Part shown: in pieces, positions 18,585 through 25,626 of the stretch
Layout of the letters: each line of letters begins with the position of its first letter
Numbering within the stretch: position 1 is the first letter of the stretch
Source: CAMXAS01 sp964442435
GTDB lineage: Bacteria > Bacteroidota > Bacteroidia > Bacteroidales > P3
Direction of reading: 5' to 3'
DNA length: 64,000 bases
NCBI GenBank assembly: GCA_964442435.1
Contig: CAYTZG010000008.1
Span: 14,068 to 78,067 of the forward strand
Position numbers and translations under genes: made by a program
The notes under the pieces: generated by a model
The model's input: the letters and a program-made list of their open reading frames with translations, nothing else
What the model was told of the DNA's origin: nothing
Database searches by the model: none

Positions 18585-20392
18585 TAGAACCGATGCTGAA
18601 ATACGAAATCCTGTTGTTCCATCAGGAATTCGAACCTTTTTTGAAAGCCTTGCAGGCCAAGGGCTTGCTCGACCTGTCGTTGGGCGATTTGGCCGTGAAG
18701 GGCACGCAGGAAGCGGATTACCGTTTGGGCGTGCGGGCGGAGCGCTTGGCGCGCGCGCTCGACGACTGGCGGCGTCTGCATCCGGACGTGGCGGCCGCCG
18801 CCACGGATTTTCCGGCGGACGAGGCCGCCCGCATCGAATGGACCGAAGACGCCCTCGACCGCGCGCGCAAGTCGGCGGATCAGGAAGCGGCTTTGTGGCA
18901 GGCCGCCGAGAAAGAGGCGGTATGGGGCGCGTATGACCCGGCGGTATTGGCGGGCTTGGCGCAGGCGGGGCTGACGTTGCGGTTCGGCAGTATGCCGGCC
19001 AAGATGTGGCCGCAAGACGACGCCTATCCGGTGGCGGCGGTGGCCCAGAGTGGCGGCCGCGTCTATTTTGTCTATTGGGATACGTTGCCCTCCGACTGGC
19101 GTATGCAGGAGGAGGCCGCGCCGACGCAGCCGCCGGCGCAGTGGGCGGCGCAATTGCAGGCGGCGCAGCGGCAGAAAGCCGCTGAGGAGGCCCGCGTGGC
19201 CTACGCGGCCGACCGCGTGGCCGACTTCAATCTGGCGCGCAAACACTGCTGGAACCGCCTGGCCTATTGTGTGGCGCGCACCGATATGCCCGCCGAGGCG
19301 GAGGGGAGTCTGCGCATCGTGGAAGGCTATCTGCCGGCCAAGGATCAGGCCGAGTTCGAAGCCTTTTTAGAGGCCGAGGGCGTCTTTTTCCGCCAACAGG
19401 CCGCCAAGACCTTGCCCGAGGAAGCGCAGGCGGACGTGCCGGTGCTGTTGAAAAACAACGCCTACGCGCGTCTTTTCGAGCCGATAACCAAGCTGTTCTC
19501 GTTGCCCGGCTATCGGGAATTGGATTTGACGCCTTTGTTCGCGCCCTTCTTCATGATGTTTTTCGGCTTCTGTATGGGCGACGCCGGCTATGGCCTGCTG
19601 TTCGTGTTGGCGGGCTTCCTGCTCCGCGCCAAGGTGAAGCCGGACTTCCGGCCCATTCTGTCGCTCGTCTGCTATCTGGGCGCGGCGGCCGTCGTGTTCG
19701 GCCTGCTGTCGGGCACGTTTTTCGGCGTGTCGCTCGTCAACGTGCCGGCCTTGCAGCGGTTCCACGCCTATATTCTCGGTCAGGACCAGCTCATGCTGCT
19801 CTCGCTCGCGTTGGGCGGCATCCAGATATTGTTCGGTATGTTCGTCCATGTGCTCAACATCGCACGTCAGAGAGGCTTCAAATATGCCGTGGGCGCGTTG
19901 GGCTGGTGGCTCATCCTCGTGTTCGCGATACCGCTTTTGGCCGAACGGATGATGGATTGGACACTGCCGGCGGCGGTGCGCTACCTTTGCTACGGCATGG
20001 TGGGCGTCGGCGCGTGCGGCGCGTTCTTCTACAATAGTCCCGGCAAGCCGATTTGGCTCAACTTCGGTTCGGGGTTGTGGGCGAGTTACAACACGGCCAC
20101 GGGCTTGGTCGGCGACCTGCTGTCCTATATCCGTTTGTTCGCCTTGGGGTTGACGGGCGGTATCCTCGGCGGCGTGTTCAACGACTTGGCCTTGCAGATG
20201 AGCGGTTCCATCCCGGTGCTCAAGCAGTTGATCATGATATTGATATTGTTGTTCGGCCACGGGCTCAACATCGCGCTCTGCGCGTTGGGATCGGTCGTGC
20301 ACCCGTTGCGTCTTACGTTCGTGGAATTTTACAAGAACGCGGGCTTCGCGGGCGGCGGCCGTGCCTATCAGGCGTTCAAGATAGAAGAATAG
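18581..20392 (+). CDS. atpI: V-type ATPase membrane subunit I (a)
   Basis: 603-residue stator subunit that provides the ion half-channels beside the rotor ring. The N-terminal 300 residues are a hydrophilic, helical cytoplasmic arm. The C-terminal half, from about residue 310 (LDLTPLFAPFFMMFFGFCMGDAGYG, in part), contains seven or eight membrane helices, with the conserved SYIRLFALGLTGGILG and FGHGLNIALCALGSVVHPLRLTFVEFY regions (in part) near the end. The arginine in SYIRLFALGL is the residue expected to work with the rotor glutamate. It is shorter than many V-type I subunits (about 650), mainly in the soluble arm. Confidence 0.92.
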   Translation: MIEPMLKYEILLFHQEFEPFLKALQAKGLLDLSLGDLAVKGTQEADYRLGVRAERLARALDDWRRLHPDVAAAATDFPADEAARIEWTEDALDRARKSADQEAALWQAAEKEAVWGAYDPAVLAGLAQAGLTLRFGSMPAKMWPQDDAYPVAAVAQSGGRVYFVYWDTLPSDWRMQEEAAPTQPPAQWAAQLQAAQRQKAAEEARVAYAADRVADFNLARKHCWNRLAYCVARTDMPAEAEGSLRIVEGYLPAKDQAEFEAFLEAEGVFFRQQAAKTLPEEAQADVPVLLKNNAYARLFEPITKLFSLPGYRELDLTPLFAPFFMMFFGFCMGDAGYGLLFVLAGFLLRAKVKPDFRPILSLVCYLGAAAVVFGLLSGTFFGVSLVNVPALQRFHAYILGQDQLMLLSLALGGIQILFGMFVHVLNIARQRGFKYAVGALGWWLILVFAIPLLAERMMDWTLPAAVRYLCYGMVGVGACGAFFYNSPGKPIWLNFGSGLWASYNTATGLVGDLLSYIRLFALGLTGGILGGVFNDLALQMSGSIPVLKQLIMILILLFGHGLNIALCALGSVVHPLRLTFVEFYKNAGFAGGGRAYQAFKIEE

Positions 20393-20429
20393 AAAACCTT
20401 AAATTAGAAACACTTAAATAAAAATTGAA

Positions 20430-20876
20430 ATGGAAGCTGTTGTTTTAGCTTATTTGGGCATTGCCCTCATGGTAGGTCTGACCGGTATCGGCAGCGCCTA
20501 TGGTTTGTCTATGTGCGGTAGCGCCACGTTGGGCGCGTTGAAGAAGAACCCGTCGGTTTTGGGTTCGTGTACGGCCTTGAGTGCGTTGCCTTCTACGCAG
20601 GGTCTGTACGGCTTCGTAGGCTTCTTCTTGATTTACACGAAGATTACGCCTGAGATTTCGTGGCTGGCGGCTTCGGCGGTCTTTGCCGGCGGTTTGGCCT
20701 TGGGCATCGTGGGCTTTTTCTCGGCCCTGCGTCAGGCGCGTATCTGCGTGGACGGTATCCATGGCATCGGCGGCGGCCACAACCTGTTCGCCAGCACGAT
20801 GATTTTGGCCGTATTCCCGGAATTGTACGCCATTATCGCGCTGTTGACCGTGATTCTGATCGGCGGTACGATTTAA
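20430..20876 (+). CDS. atpK: V-type ATPase proteolipid subunit K (rotor ring)
   Basis: 148-residue, four-helix proteolipid of the rotor ring, formed from two fused hairpins. The ion-carrying carboxylate is Glu131 in VFPELYA on helix 4. Helix 2 of the first hairpin has no acidic residue, as in other duplicated K subunits. The residues Leu53, Thr56, Gln57, Tyr60, Gln102 and Glu131 lie at exactly the positions of Leu61, Thr64, Gln65, Tyr68, Gln110 and Glu139 of the Enterococcus hirae Na+-binding NtpK (constant offset of 8), which argues for Na+ as coupling ion. It is the last gene of the operon. Confidence 0.93.
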   Translation: MEAVVLAYLGIALMVGLTGIGSAYGLSMCGSATLGALKKNPSVLGSCTALSALPSTQGLYGFVGFFLIYTKITPEISWLAASAVFAGGLALGIVGFFSALRQARICVDGIHGIGGGHNLFASTMILAVFPELYAIIALLTVILIGGTI

Positions 20877-20909
20877 TCGGCTGAACCGCTTGATTGCGTA
20901 TCGTTTCCG

Positions 20910-22286
20910 ATGAAAGACCCGCGGATAGGCACGGCTTACGGCCGTTCGGTATTCCATATCGACGGCTTGCTTTGCCTCACGGCTTTTTTCAGCTTTCTGA
21001 GCGTGGAACTGCCGTTGGGCGGTTTCGGGAACATACGTCTGCCGGCGGAACTCCTGTTGGGGCTGGTGTGTCTGCTGTTCCTGTTCGTACTGTGGGGGCA
21101 GCGGCGGTTTAGGGCCGACTTGGGGCTTATGCGCCCGAACGGCTTTTGGCCCTGCGAGTTACGTTGGTGGATAGGCGCCTATCTGCTATGGATGTGGATA
21201 GGCGTCTTTTTTTCGCCTTGTCCGCAAGTGGCGTTCAAGGCGACGTTCGCCTATACGGCCTGTGTGCTGCCGGCCTTTTACGCCGCCTATAAGATGGAAC
21301 GCGAAACGCCGGACGGCGGTTTCGGGCGGCGCGCGGTATGGGCGGCGCTGTTGGGGTTGGGGCTGTTCTCGGCCATAGCCTTGGGACGTTATTATCTCGG
21401 CGAGCCGGTGCCTTACAATCAGATTTTCCGTGTTACCCAACCGTTTCTGTCCGACCACACGCATTGGGGCGCGATGGTGACGTTGTGGCTGTTTCCCGCC
21501 CTGTATTTCGTGCGCTACGCGGCCAGACCGTGGCAGCGGGTAGGGGCGGCCGTCCTCGTGGCGGTGTTCCTTTGGGGGCTTTGGGTGTGTCATGCGCGGG
21601 CGGCGACGGCCACGCTGGCGGTGCCCTTGGTCATCGTGGCGTGGCTCTGCTGGCGGCGGTGGCCGTGTCGCCGTAAGGTCGTGAGCGCGGTTTTGGCGCT
21701 TGTGGTCGTGGCGGCGGGCGGCGTATGGCTCGTGCGGCAAGGGCAGATGCAACAGGCCCGCAAGTCGGCCGACTGGGGCGAAAATATGCTGTCGCTCGTG
21801 CAGTTCCGGCAAGACCCCTCCAGCATGGAGCGCGTCAACCGATGGAAGTGCGCCGCCCGCCTGACGGCCGACTATCCGTGGTTCGGTTGCGGCAAAGACG
21901 TCTATCCGTTTGTCTATGGGCCCTACCAGCGGGAGGCGGATTTGACCGAGGTGAGCACGTTTGCGGGCGACAACGGCAACGCCCATAGCGAATACCTTTC
22001 GCCCTTCTGCGAGACTGGCATCCCGGGCGGGCTGCTGTTCCTGTGCCTTGTCGTGTTCGGGTTCACGGCCGGCATCAAGGCCTACCGCGCGGCGGATTCC
22101 CGCCAACGCGCCTGGATTCTGTCGCTCCTGCTGGGCTTGGCCGCCTATTTCACGCAGGGCCTGTTCAACAACTTCCTTTATTTGGACAGCGGCCGCTTCT
22201 CCGTATTCCTGCTGTTGGCTTTGGTGCAGGGGGCTATGCCCGGCGCGATGTCACTTCCGACGTTAACAGCTGATTCGGTGGCCTAA
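20910..22286 (+). CDS. O-antigen ligase / polymerase family membrane protein
   Basis: 458-residue polytopic inner-membrane protein with about 11-12 hydrophobic segments and one large periplasmic loop (about residues 280-370) between the late helices. This is the layout of the Wzy_C/WaaL family, which joins or polymerises lipid-linked glycans. The loop contains NRWKCAARLTADYPWFGCGKD and GDNGNAHSEYLSPFCETG (in part). The second has the conserved NxHSxYL pattern of the family. Whether it is ligase (WaaL) or polymerase (Wzy) cannot be told. It starts 33 nt after subunit K without an obvious promoter or terminator between. Confidence 0.82.
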   Translation: MKDPRIGTAYGRSVFHIDGLLCLTAFFSFLSVELPLGGFGNIRLPAELLLGLVCLLFLFVLWGQRRFRADLGLMRPNGFWPCELRWWIGAYLLWMWIGVFFSPCPQVAFKATFAYTACVLPAFYAAYKMERETPDGGFGRRAVWAALLGLGLFSAIALGRYYLGEPVPYNQIFRVTQPFLSDHTHWGAMVTLWLFPALYFVRYAARPWQRVGAAVLVAVFLWGLWVCHARAATATLAVPLVIVAWLCWRRWPCRRKVVSAVLALVVVAAGGVWLVRQGQMQQARKSADWGENMLSLVQFRQDPSSMERVNRWKCAARLTADYPWFGCGKDVYPFVYGPYQREADLTEVSTFAGDNGNAHSEYLSPFCETGIPGGLLFLCLVVFGFTAGIKAYRAADSRQRAWILSLLLGLAAYFTQGLFNNFLYLDSGRFSVFLLLALVQGAMPGAMSLPTLTADSVA

Positions 22287-22333
22287 ATAAACCATCAGTA
22301 GGCCGGCGAAGATAGTGTTACTAATTTTTTTAC

Positions 22334-22341
22334 TATCTTTA
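22334..22341 (+). promoter_or_regulatory. -7-like element (TATCTTTA) before the lipoprotein pair
   Basis: TATCTTTA matches seven of eight consensus positions and lies in the AT-rich 78-nt gap, 23 nt before the start codon at 22365. It is the only promoter-like element visible in this gap. Confidence 0.45.
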
Positions 22342-22364
22342 CACATTCAAAAACGCAAACGGCT

Positions 22365-22745
22365 ATGAAAAAACTGATGCTGTTGTTGATGCTGGCGGTT
22401 TTGTGCCAGTCGTGCTTCTCCACGCGGACCAGCATAGGGGATTACCGTATCGCCACCAAGGCGGACAACTCCAATGCCTATACCTACGCGAAAGTTAAGC
22501 AGTGTTACCTGTTCTGGGGCTTGATTCCGTTGGGACACGCCAGCGTGGCGGTGCCGCGCGACGGGCATTGCGAGGTGCGGACGAGTTTCGGTTTCGTGGA
22601 CTTTGTGGCGTCCATCCTCACGGCCGGCATCTTCTCGATGCAGACCATCAAGGTCAAGGCACCGAAGTATAACATGGCGACCTCGCGGCCGGTTCCACCG
22701 CCGCCCGTGCCCGCACCGGGACATCCCGCGCCTCCGAGACATTAG
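22365..22745 (+). CDS. Small lipoprotein, Bor-like, with proline-rich tail
   Basis: 126-residue predicted lipoprotein. The signal peptide MKKLMLLLMLAVLCQSC ends in a lipobox with Cys17. The mature part has a repeated aromatic/glycine pattern, FWGLIPLGHASVAV and FGFVDFVASILTAGIFSM. The tail end GIFSMQTIKVKA resembles the Bor/YceK-like small lipoproteins of enterobacteria, but the likeness is weak. The last 20 residues are proline-rich (RPVPPPPVPAPGHPAPP). It is followed 42 nt later by a second proline-rich lipoprotein gene. The function is unknown. Confidence 0.72.
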   Translation: MKKLMLLLMLAVLCQSCFSTRTSIGDYRIATKADNSNAYTYAKVKQCYLFWGLIPLGHASVAVPRDGHCEVRTSFGFVDFVASILTAGIFSMQTIKVKAPKYNMATSRPVPPPPVPAPGHPAPPRH

Positions 22746-22787
22746 CGGCGCGCGGCCTTTACGATAATTTATTAAAAGCATACGACG

Positions 22788-23042
22788 ATGAAAAAACTTT
22801 TGCTGTTGTTGGCGCTGGCGGCCCTGACCCAGGCGTGCGTGCCCTTGTTGCCCGTTCTGCCGCCGGAACCCGACCCGTTCATACATATAGGGCCTCCGCC
22901 TCCACCTGTCTTTGAACCTGGGCCGCCCCCTCCGGGCCCGCATATCCATCCGGTGCCGGAACCGGCGCCCGGCCCGCGTCCGGGGCCTCGTCCTGGGCCC
23001 GCCCCCCGTCCGCGCCCTGCGCCGCGCCCGCCCAGACGGTAG
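22788..23042 (+). CDS. Very proline-rich cationic lipoprotein
   Basis: 84-residue predicted lipoprotein. The signal peptide MKKLLLLLALAALTQAC gives lipobox Cys17. The mature 67 residues are nearly half proline, with a PPPPP run near residue 38, a PPPP run near 47, and a C-terminal PGPRP/PAPRP repeat ending in Arg-Arg, so the tail is strongly positive and must be extended. The codon pattern and clean signal peptide support a real gene despite the low complexity. A tail of this kind could span the periplasm or bind an acidic polymer, but this is inference. A strong terminator follows at once. Confidence 0.72.
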   Translation: MKKLLLLLALAALTQACVPLLPVLPPEPDPFIHIGPPPPPVFEPGPPPPGPHIHPVPEPAPGPRPGPRPGPAPRPRPAPRPPRR

Positions 23043-23055
23043 CGGGTAGGGGGTA

Positions 23056-23097
23056 AAACAAGAAAGGCGACTTCGGAAGAAGTCGCCTTTCTTGTTT
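23056..23097. terminator. Bidirectional intrinsic terminator
   Basis: A perfect 19-bp inverted repeat (23056-23074 with 23079-23097) has a GGAA loop, a core of AAGGCGACTTC and A/T-rich ends. It lies between the convergent proline-rich lipoprotein gene and lpxD, so it can serve both. Confidence 0.93.
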
Positions 23098-23113
23098 ATA
23101 ACCGCACCGCGTA

Positions 23114-24058
23114 CTACAACAGGTGCTTGATTTTGTCGAGGAGGTCGGGCAGCATCCGCAATGACGCCATCTCTTTCCACTTCTTGCGGGCATCGATGGC
23201 CGGCGTGCCGAAATAGACGCCCTTGGTCAGCGACTTATCCACGGCCGAGGTGGCCAATACGACGGTGCCGTCTTCCAGCACGAGGTCTTTGTTGACCATG
23301 ACGTTGGCCCAAAGCAACACGTGGTCGCCCAAGGTCGTTACGCCCGCCACGGCGCAGTGCGCGCCGATGAGGCAGTGCTTGCCGATATGCGTGTCGTGGC
23401 CGATTTGCACGAAGTTGTCGAGCTTGGTGCCCTGACCGATAATCGTGTCGCCCGTCACGCCCTTGTCAATCGCGCAGAGCGCGCCGATTTCCACATCGTC
23501 TTCCAGCACCGTGCGGCCGCAGGAGTCGATGCGGCGCAGCGTATCGCAGGTGTCGTGCTTGAAATAGTAGGCGTCGCCGCCGATAACGCTGTTGGATTGG
23601 ATGATGACGTTGTCGCCGATAACGGTGTGGTCGTAGATGCTGACGTTGGCGTGAATGATGCAGTTCTTGCCGATTTTGACATGATTGCCGACAAACACGT
23701 TCGGTTGGATGACCGTGCCTTCGCCGATTTCAGCCGTGGGGCTGATGGCCGTGGGGCAGGGCTCGAACGGGCGGAAATGCCGCGTCAGGGCGTTGAAGCA
23801 AGCCAGCGGATCCTCGGTCACGAGCAGGCATTTGCCTTCGGGGCAGGCCGTCTCCTTGTTAATCAGGATAAGGTCTGCCGCGGAGTTCAGCACCATGTCG
23901 TAGTATTTCTCCGCATCCACATACGTCACGTCGCCGGGTTCCACCATGTGGATTTCGTTCATGCCCGTCAGCCGGAGGTCGTCGCGTCCGAGCAGGCGCG
24001 GCTGTACCGGCATCAGCGCCGTGAGTTCGGCAATCGTATAAGGTTTGCTGAATTTCAT
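23114..24058 (-). CDS. lpxD: UDP-3-O-acylglucosamine N-acyltransferase (LpxD-like)
   Basis: 314-residue acyltransferase of lipid A synthesis, which adds a 3-hydroxyacyl chain to the amine of UDP-3-O-acylglucosamine. It has an N-terminal uridine-binding domain (about 1-100, containing VEPGDVTYVDAEKYYD) and a left-handed beta helix of hexapeptide repeats (about 105-290, for example PTAEIGEGTVIQPNVFVG). Short Bacteroidetes paralogs of this length often occur beside efp, as here, and genomes of the group can carry a second, longer LpxD. Therefore the assignment as the main lipid A enzyme is likely but not certain. The start is 33 nt after the efp stop. Confidence 0.85.
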   Translation of the reverse strand: MKFSKPYTIAELTALMPVQPRLLGRDDLRLTGMNEIHMVEPGDVTYVDAEKYYDMVLNSAADLILINKETACPEGKCLLVTEDPLACFNALTRHFRPFEPCPTAISPTAEIGEGTVIQPNVFVGNHVKIGKNCIIHANVSIYDHTVIGDNVIIQSNSVIGGDAYYFKHDTCDTLRRIDSCGRTVLEDDVEIGALCAIDKGVTGDTIIGQGTKLDNFVQIGHDTHIGKHCLIGAHCAVAGVTTLGDHVLLWANVMVNKDLVLEDGTVVLATSAVDKSLTKGVYFGTPAIDARKKWKEMASLRMLPDLLDKIKHLL

Positions 24059-24091
24059 ATGGGTTAAGTTTTATCGCTTAGCCGCAGCAAC

Positions 24092-24652
24092 TTAGGCGCG
24101 CGAGGAGTATTCGCCGCTACGCGTGTCCACCTTGATTTTCTCACCGGTGTTGATGAACAACGGCACGCGGATTTTGGCGCCCGTATCCAAAATGGCTTCC
24201 TTGGTGGCGTTCGTCGCCGTATTGCCTTTTTCGCCGGGCTCGGTGTAGGTAACCTCGAAGTCCATATAGGCGGGCAGTTCGCACGTGAGCGGCGTTTCGG
24301 TCTCGCTGTGAATCAGGATATCGACGATGCAGCCTTCCTTGAGGAACTGCGGGTTCGTAATCAGGTTTTCTTCAATGCTGATTTGCTCGAACGTTTCGGC
24401 GTGCATGAAGTTGTAGGACGTGTCTTCCTTGTAGAGGAACTGGTAGGGGCGACGTTCCACGCGCGCGGTATCGACCTTGACGCCGGCCGGGAACGTATTC
24501 TGCAATACGCGGCCGTTGCGGAGGTTCTTGAGTTTCGTGCGGACGAACGCGCTGCCCTTGCCGGGCTTTACGTGCTGGAATTCCACTATTTGCCAGAGGT
24601 CGTTGTTGAACTCTAAACACAAGCCGTTTTTGAAATCTGCTGTGGTTGCCAT
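24092..24652 (-). CDS. efp: Translation elongation factor P
   Basis: 186-residue factor that rescues ribosomes stalled on consecutive prolines. Three beta-barrel domains are visible. The tip of the first carries VKPGKGSAFVRTKLKN with Lys32, the residue that is modified in many bacteria. The C-terminal domain contains GEKIKVDTRSGEYSSRA, with the characteristic ending. No modification enzyme (EpmA, EpmB or rhamnosyltransferase) is seen nearby. A strongly EF-P-dependent client, the PPPPP lipoprotein, lies about 1 kb away. Confidence 0.96.
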   Translation of the reverse strand: MATTADFKNGLCLEFNNDLWQIVEFQHVKPGKGSAFVRTKLKNLRNGRVLQNTFPAGVKVDTARVERRPYQFLYKEDTSYNFMHAETFEQISIEENLITNPQFLKEGCIVDILIHSETETPLTCELPAYMDFEVTYTEPGEKGNTATNATKEAILDTGAKIRVPLFINTGEKIKVDTRSGEYSSRA

Positions 24653-24688
24653 GGTAATTAGGTATAAATGCGTTTATAATGTAAGGTG

Positions 24689-24696
24689 CAAAGATA
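24689..24696 (-). promoter_or_regulatory. -7 element (TATCTTTG) of efp-lpxD
   Basis: The minus strand reads TATCTTTG, an exact match to TAnnTTTG, giving a leader of about 32 nt before the efp ATG. No TTTG is seen at the -33 position. The region upstream is poly-T on this strand. Confidence 0.65.
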
Positions 24697-24744
24697 GATA
24701 AAAAAAGCATAGTAAAAAAGTGGCGGCGGAAAGGTTTGCGGCGG

Positions 24745-24776
24745 CTTGGTAGGTTGGCGCATTATGCTTAATTTTG
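24745..24776 (+). promoter_or_regulatory. Promoter of the SDR gene, implying a leaderless mRNA
   Basis: CTTG (24745-24748), 20 nt, then TAATTTTG (24769-24776). The ATG of the SDR gene follows after only 4 nt, leaving no room for a ribosome-binding site. Confidence 0.7.
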
Positions 24777-24780
24777 TTCT

Positions 24781-25599
24781 ATGTCTGAAAATGGAAAGAA
24801 AACAGCTTTGATTACCGGGGCTTCCTCCGGCTTAGGGGCCGAATTCGTGCGCCAGTTGGCGCGCGACGGCCGCTGTGCCGTACTGTGGCTCGTGGCGCGG
24901 CGGGCGGAGGCCATGGCGGCCGTCGTCGAAGCCGGCCGCCGCGAGGCGGAACGGGCGGGACGGACGTTTCCGGAATGCCGTATCCTGGCCTTGGACTTGT
25001 GCCAAGCGGAGGATTTGGCCCGCTTGGAAGCCACGTTGGCCGCCGAAAGGCCCGCCTTGGGCTGGGTCGTCAATGCGGCCGGCTTCGGCAAATTCGGCAA
25101 CTGGGAGGCGGTGGGCCCCGACTGGGTGGGGCGTATGATAGACCTGAACGTCAAGGCGTTGGTGCGCGTTACGGAGATGTGCTTGCCGTATATGGCGGCC
25201 GACAGCCGTATCGTGGAAATCGCGTCCACGGCCGCGTTCTGTCCCTTGCCGGGCATGAACGTCTATGCGGCGGGCAAGTCGTTCGTGCTGTTCTATGGCC
25301 GCGCCCTGCGTCAGGAACTGAAGGCGGCCGGGCGCGACGTCCGGCTTACGGTGCTCTGTCCGGGGCCCGTGCGCACGGATTTCTGGGCCATCGGCAATGA
25401 GACCTACGCGCTCAAGCAGTTGGGGCGTGCCGACGCGTTTTGGATGACCTCGGCCCAAGACGTCGTGCGGCATACGTTGCGGGCGGCGCGGCGCGGTAAA
25501 GCCGTTGTAACCCATGGTTTCTGGAACGGCTGGCACCGCCGGTTGGCCAAGTGCCTGCCGTGGTCGTGGCTCATGGCGTTGAGCCGCAAACTGATATAG
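24781..25599 (+). CDS. Short-chain dehydrogenase/reductase family protein
   Basis: 272-residue NAD(P)-dependent oxidoreductase with a single Rossmann fold. The cofactor motif GASSGLGAEF is near the N-terminus (about 14-23). VNAAGFG is the NAG-type motif, and the catalytic Ser and Tyr-x-x-x-Lys are in EIASTAAF and YAAGKSF. The C-terminal tail has a hydrophobic, basic stretch (RRLAKCLPWSWLMALSRKLI) that could associate with the membrane. The substrate is not predictable; the closest general resemblance is to the DltE/YqjQ-type SDRs. The start codon stands 4 nt after a -7 element, so the message is probably leaderless. Confidence 0.88.
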   Translation: MSENGKKTALITGASSGLGAEFVRQLARDGRCAVLWLVARRAEAMAAVVEAGRREAERAGRTFPECRILALDLCQAEDLARLEATLAAERPALGWVVNAAGFGKFGNWEAVGPDWVGRMIDLNVKALVRVTEMCLPYMAADSRIVEIASTAAFCPLPGMNVYAAGKSFVLFYGRALRQELKAAGRDVRLTVLCPGPVRTDFWAIGNETYALKQLGRADAFWMTSAQDVVRHTLRAARRGKAVVTHGFWNGWHRRLAKCLPWSWLMALSRKLI

Positions 25600-25626
25600 A
25601 TATTCAAGGATCAATCGAAAGGAAAT

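Noticed and set aside
20430..20876. An H+-type rotor because helix 2 lacks a carboxylate
   Set aside because: Duplicated four-helix K subunits normally carry one Glu per four helices, here Glu131. The absence of a first one says nothing about the coupling ion.
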